Assembly (NCBI GenBank): GCA_021613375.1
Contig: CM038722.1
Location: 23,456,107-23,520,106, forward strand
DNA length: 64,000 nucleotides
Reading direction: 5' to 3'
From: Megaleporinus macrocephalus
Lineage: Eukaryota > Chordata > Actinopteri > Characiformes > Anostomidae
The translations under genes and the position numbers were made by a program. The notes beneath the pieces are model-generated. The model did no database searches, was not told the origin of the DNA, and worked only from the letters and a program-made list of their open reading frames with translations. Shown here in pieces: positions 61,501-64,000 of the stretch (positions within the stretch are counted from its first letter, which is position 1; each line of letters opens with the position of its first letter).

Positions 61501-62384
61501 CGGCTAACTAGGTTCTTAAAATGCAATTAAGACTTTTTCACAGTGGTACATATACATGTATGTATAAAGGTTTTATTCTTTACAAAGTATTTTATTTTAA
61601 TTGAAGTTATTTTGGAGCATTTCTGTTGGTTTTAACATAGAAAGGGCAGCTGCTGTGTTGATATTATGTGGAAAAATGAAAATTGGACAGTGACGACAAA
61701 TAAATAAAGCATGTGGGCGCGGCTTTGGAACTCCCGCCCAGGAGTCTGAAGTTTTTACAACAGGCATGCAAGTTGCTTTAATGTTCATCATGACTGCTAT
61801 GACTATGCTATAAGCACAGCTGAAGAGGAACGTGTTTGTATGTTACACTGTTGATCTGCTGCTGCTCGAACAGTCAAATGTGTCAGTGCTAAACAGAACA
61901 GTAGAGCGAAAGAAACGGGCAATGTTTTCAACTTCTTATCTTCATCTCTGGTGCAGTTTTGGGCTCCGAGGTAAATTCGCAACTGATAAAAACAAGCTAC
62001 CATCTCGCTTTTTGCTACTACGTATGTGTATGTATGCGTTTATGCTGTTGTTGCTGTTGTATACAGGCTCTCTATAATCTGATAATTTTTTTTATGGTAC
62101 ATGTGCTCTGATGTTACCCATGAGATACTCAGAAAAGCACACTGTGCTGTAATTTATAACATTACAAACTTCATTGCCCACCGTAAATCCAGGTACTTTA
62201 CCTCTAGCTTGTCAGGGGCTGTGATGACTACACTGGCAACCAAAGCTCCAGCTGAAGCTCCTGCGTACGCTCTCACAGACGCCAGCAGTCTGCCGCCGTG
62301 TCTAAGGAGCGCTTCCACTGCACCGAGCTGGTAGATACCCATAAAGCCACATGCAGCAAATGACAAGTTCACCACCGTCATCAT
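49501..62384 (-). CDS. pnpla4: patatin-like phospholipase domain-containing protein 4, complete spliced gene
   Basis: Complement of join 49501-49632, 51548-51700, 53499-53564, 56331-56466, 59978-60072 and 62202-62384: 765 bases, 254 residues, against 253 in human PNPLA4 (GS2). The family member acts on retinyl esters and acylglycerols (transacylase, triglyceride hydrolase, phospholipase). Visible features are the glycine-rich oxyanion segment A-C-G-F-M-G (11-16), the nucleophile elbow G-A-S-A-G with Ser44, and D-G-G with Asp164, forming the Ser-Asp dyad. There is no signal peptide or membrane helix. All junctions are GT-AG and in phase. The first Met of the M-M-T start was chosen; the second would equally match the family start. 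It is convergent with sts, as on human Xp22.31. The main uncertainty is the exon 5/6 junction, where an alternative read-through is possible. Confidence 0.93.
49640..50735. other. pnpla4 intron 5, no gene recognised
   Basis: Near 49722-50040 the sequence starts 'ttgccaatcaaatgtttggt' and looks like a worn fish dispersed repeat related to the phrase amplified in the 9-kb minisatellite. An 89-codon frame at 50096-50365 resembles nothing I know. Confidence 0.45.
50741..51004. mobile_element. internally deleted palindromic (foldback) element
   Basis: Perfect termini CCATAACATTAAAACC (50741) and GGTTTTAATGTTATGG (51004) enclose only 264 bp. The outer arms remain ('gactgtagtccatctga' against 'cagatggactacagtgtg') but the centre is gone. 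It lies in pnpla4 intron 5. Confidence 0.88.
51548..51700 (-). CDS. pnpla4: pnpla4 coding exon 5 (catalytic Asp exon)
   Basis: Residues 161-211 start K-W-I-D-G-G-F with catalytic Asp164, then L-P-V-L-P-V-G-R-T-I-T-V-S-P-F-S-G. The acceptor is 'ttttttacag' and the donor gtgagt, near-ideal. If unspliced, the frame reads 18 more residues (V-S-L-A-N-F-G...) to a stop at about 51492; human has L-S-L-A-N at this place, so the junction deserves RNA support. Confidence 0.88.
52723..53191. repeat. pnpla4 intron 4 segment, source copy of the 48941-49345 duplicate
   Basis: Collinear with 48941-49345 as described there, with about 110 extra bases at 52912-53025. It lies between exons 5 and 4 of pnpla4. 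Confidence 0.8.
53499..53564 (-). CDS. pnpla4: pnpla4 coding exon 4 (residues 139-160)
   Basis: A 66-bp micro-exon encodes V-L-L-A-S-S-F-V-P-V-Y-A-G-L-K-P-V-E-F-Q-G-Q, almost identical to human. Both junctions are phase 0, with acceptor 'ttgttcttgaag' and donor gtaatg. Confidence 0.93.
54400..54620. mobile_element. family S TIR element, partial
   Basis: It begins 'atcgtcgctgtccaatggaa', the family S end. It contains the paired phrases 'acattgaaagtaaaacagtc' and 'tactttcaatgtaagtcaat', a local inverted repeat. It is related to 14637-14890. Confidence 0.65.
55026..55054. repeat. (TG)n microsatellite
   Basis: About 29 bp of TG repeats with one TA interruption in pnpla4 intron 3. Confidence 0.9.
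55490..55571. repeat. (AT)n microsatellite
   Basis: An uninterrupted run of about 80 bp of alternating AT in pnpla4 intron 3, just before a family S element. Confidence 0.97.
55605..55815. mobile_element. family S TIR element
   Basis: 'catcgctgtccactgaaaaa', 'cttggaaaaaattctggttc' and 'gtaaagttgcaattttggaa' match the 14637-14890 element in order. The right terminus is worn. Confidence 0.7.
56331..56466 (-). CDS. pnpla4: pnpla4 coding exon 3 (residues 94-138)
   Basis: It encodes D-G-I-E-D-I-L-P-P-N-A-H then L-H-I-S-I-T-N-S-R-T-G and F-T-S-R-D-D-L-I-K, closely matching the family. The chosen acceptor 'gttggactccag' gives exact length agreement with human. An acceptor 40 bases upstream ('ttatgcag') would be out of step with the split arginine alignment. 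Donor gtattc. Confidence 0.92.
57744..58097 (-). other. unexplained 117-codon open frame in pnpla4 intron 2
   Basis: The reverse strand is open for 117 codons with ordinary amino-acid composition (for example R-T-S-L-E-W-F-E-D-A-I-P-M-L-K and S-G-A-M-I-L-N-A-L-S-R). The DNA is locally richer in GC and CpG than the intron around it. An 86-codon frame is open on the + strand over the same bases. I do not recognise a protein family on either strand. It could be a processed-gene relic, a mobile-element piece or a conserved noncoding element. Confidence 0.25.
58098..59977. other. rest of pnpla4 intron 2, no gene recognised
   Basis: Short TC and CA runs lie near 58168-58207. An irregular tandem repeat at 59070-59250 has variants of 'taccaagaacaatcaa' and 'ggcaagaattaccaat'. 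No exon was seen. Confidence 0.5.
59978..60072 (-). CDS. pnpla4: pnpla4 coding exon 2 (residues 62-92)
   Basis: The reverse strand reads H-C-K-E-F-T-Y-R-F-A-S-N-V-R-R-Q-T-F-G-P-M-T-P-G-Y-D-F-M-L-E-L, collinear with human Q-F-T-Y-K-F-A-E-E-I-R-R-Q-S-F-G. The acceptor is 'cttttcttctgcag' and the donor gtaaag; R93 is split AG|A. The exon is too short to stand out as an open frame. Confidence 0.92.
60073..62201. other. pnpla4 intron 1, no gene recognised
   Basis: It holds the second copy of the 1863-2300 repeat (61200-61510), a family S end near 61690 ('attggacagtgacgacaaat') and a GC-richer patch near 60720-60840 without a recognised protein match. The rest is AT-rich. Confidence 0.5.
61200..61510. 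repeat. dispersed repeat, copy 2 (relative at 1863-2300)
   Basis: It shares 'gctcagtacttcattaagct', 'gctgaaggaactgaatacat' and 'atgatctacttctttaacaa' (with small changes) with the first copy, in the same orientation. It lies inside pnpla4 intron 1. Confidence 0.75.
62202..62384 (-). CDS. pnpla4: pnpla4 coding exon 1 (nucleophile exon)
   Basis: Residues 1-61 contain N-L-S-F-A-A-C-G-F-M-G-I-Y and Y-A-G-A-S-A-G-A-L-V-A-S-V, with catalytic Ser44, ending A-P-D-K-L-E. An acceptor ('tatatcacag') lies 14 bases before the ATG, so an upstream noncoding exon is expected beyond 62398, possibly outside the window. Donor gtaaag. Confidence 0.94.
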
Positions 62385-62398
62385 TGCAACCCACAGGC

Positions 62399-63565
62399 CT
62401 GTGATATAAACAGAACAGATTTTGTACTGTACAGTGCTGTTACCCTCAATTACATTAGTAATCAAGTGAGGTACCAATTATTTTGATAATTAATAGAGCT
62501 TTTACAAACATGCCAACTATTCAAAGACAGAAAGTAGGTATGTCAGTCCATCATCATGCAAATGACCAAAGGTAATTGTTAATCAGTTAATTTTCTATTT
62601 TATATAGTCATCTAGTTAATTATCGTAGCAGCACTACTCTATGTTTTCTCATAATATGCTTTACCACGGAAGGTTAAAAGTGTGATGTTCTCCAAATTTA
62701 AAATAAACCTGTAGTAACTAACTAATGACATCATAAACACTGGTAATAGGAATGCTACTTTATTAATTACTTGAGTAACTTTTTGTAAAGAAAACATCTG
62801 AAAGATAACAGAGGCTACATCTGTTAAAACTTAACCTTAAACTAGAATTTGTTAATATGTTATAAGACTTCTTTTATTACATTTTCAGTGGTCTCTCAAC
62901 AGAATACCCAGCATGCACTGCATAAACATGTCAACCAAATCGCCCAACTGCAACAAGAAATTCAGCGATGCAAGCTAAAAAACAGCAGCAGTTATCTAGC
63001 CATCTAGTGAAAAAAATACAGAAAATCAGCCCATATAAGAATTTGCCCCAAAGTTTGATTGTAATTTATGATTTTTTGGAAATAGCAACAAAGGAAATAT
63101 AGCATGAAGGCATATTGTTGTCTCAATTGGCTCCAAATGGTCAAGGCCATAGAGAATACTATGGTTCAGATGGCAATTCCTTGTTGAAGCATTATAAAAA
63201 ATAATTTGCTTTATACTTGCCATATACTTAAAAATATACCATATTTAAAACAACTCACTGTAGTTGCTGTGCAGTTGATTAGCCCCATCTACCTCATTCA
63301 TCACTCTGACCACAAGGCCACTGTTGGACAAATATTAATTTGGGTGGTGGAGCATTTGTAACACAGTGATACTAAGTATTATACACAGTGTTATAATACA
63401 GTGTTATTGCTAGACTATAGAGTAACCAAAACCATACAGCCAAATAAAGCTCTCTGTGGTCTATGCAGGATTTTCCTCGATAGTCCAAAACTTTGGCTTT
63501 GGATCTGTTTACAAAATGTTAATTTTCATTCCTGGCCTTTGAGAATTTTTATATGTTCTATAAAT
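62399..63565. other. pnpla4 upstream flank or 5' intron, no exon recognised
   Basis: No promoter-like island was seen. Since an acceptor precedes the first coding exon, this is probably intron, with the true promoter beyond the window. A fragment of the palindromic family may lie near 63280-63400 ('aatttgggtggtggagcatt'). Confidence 0.45.
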
Positions 63566-64000
63566 CTGAATTGTTTACAGTGGTGGTGGTAGTGATAGGA
63601 ACAAGACGTCTACCTCTGATAATAGTTAGATATATGCTCTCTACTGTCTGGCGCACTGCTTTATTGATAGTTTTGTGATAAGGCTTTGGCTTAAAATGTA
63701 TTTGAATCTCTCTCTCTCTCTCTCTCTCTCTCTTTATATTATAGAGAGAAAGAGAGAGAGAGAGAGCAAGAGAGAGACAAAAGGACTTTTAGTCCCAAAA
63801 GAAACCTGTCCTGATTTAACCTGAAACCTGATTTATGAATATTTTACGGATAATATTATACATAAAGAAGACACTACTATACTCAGAAGACACTTGTACA
63901 TTCACTTTTTCACATTTCATAGTACAAAAATATAGTTATAGTTGTGTTGTAAACATTATGACCCCTAGTTCCCATCGACACCACTGAAACCGCATTCACA
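63566..64000. mobile_element. inverted-repeat element with central TC/GA hairpin, cut by window end
   Basis: Left edge 'tttacagtggtggtggtagt' and right edge 'cccatcgacaccactgaaac' are imperfect inverted repeats of the family seen at 7285-7845. In between, a (TC)n run (63706-63733) is followed after about 12 bases by a (GA)n run (63745-63779), which could fold into a hairpin. No coding frame is present. Confidence 0.6.

Noticed and set aside
1..64000. A novel multi-gene defence or biosynthetic system
   Set aside because: Outside sts and pnpla4, only repeats and short unsupported frames are visible. Nothing indicates a clustered system.

Overview
This is vertebrate nuclear DNA, almost certainly from a teleost fish. 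Genes are split into short exons by GT-AG introns. The DNA between exons is AT-rich and full of fish-type repeats: Tc1/mariner remnants, hAT-like and other terminal-inverted-repeat elements, long palindromic elements, an L2/CR1-like LINE tail, tRNA-like SINE pieces, a solo LTR and several micro- and minisatellites. The palindromic family suggests an otophysan fish (characin, catfish or knifefish group), but that is only an impression from its sequence. I see no prokaryotic operons, CRISPR arrays, tRNA or rRNA genes.

Two protein-coding genes can be built completely, every junction in phase. The first, on the + strand, is steroid sulfatase (sts). It has a promoter and noncoding first exon near 4176-4305 and nine coding exons between 6678 and 23714, giving 584 residues (human STS has 583). 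The formylglycine signature C-T-P-S-R, the metal-binding aspartates and the two-helix membrane hairpin are all present. The second, on the - strand, is pnpla4, a small patatin-like lipase/retinol transacylase. It has six coding exons between 62384 and 49501, giving 254 residues (human 253). The G-A-S-A-G nucleophile motif and the D-G-G motif of the Ser-Asp dyad are intact. The two genes point tail to tail, as STS and PNPLA4 do on human Xp22.31, so this is conserved synteny.

Layout: 1-4170 upstream intergenic DNA with old repeats. 4176-4305 sts promoter (two CCAAT boxes and a perfect CLEAR/E-box palindrome) and 5' UTR exon. 6678-23714 sts coding exons; the introns hold a 24-bp minisatellite, a large CT tract, a hAT-like element with 8-bp target duplications and a tandem triplication beside the last exon. 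23.9-48.7 kb a roughly 25-kb intergenic interval made largely of mobile-element debris, including a minisatellite with a 376-bp higher-order period, a solo LTR with 5-bp target duplications, and some non-repetitive stretches that might be regulatory. 48.7-62.4 kb pnpla4. 62.4-64 kb upstream flank with repeats.

The most informative unexpected structure is a partial tandem duplication of the 3' end of pnpla4. A shrunken second copy (48705-49345) carries a degraded duplicate of the last exon and of intron 4, but has lost the roughly 3.4 kb between them, including exon 5. I found no convincing new molecular system; the window is best read as two conserved lipid-metabolism genes in transposon-rich DNA.
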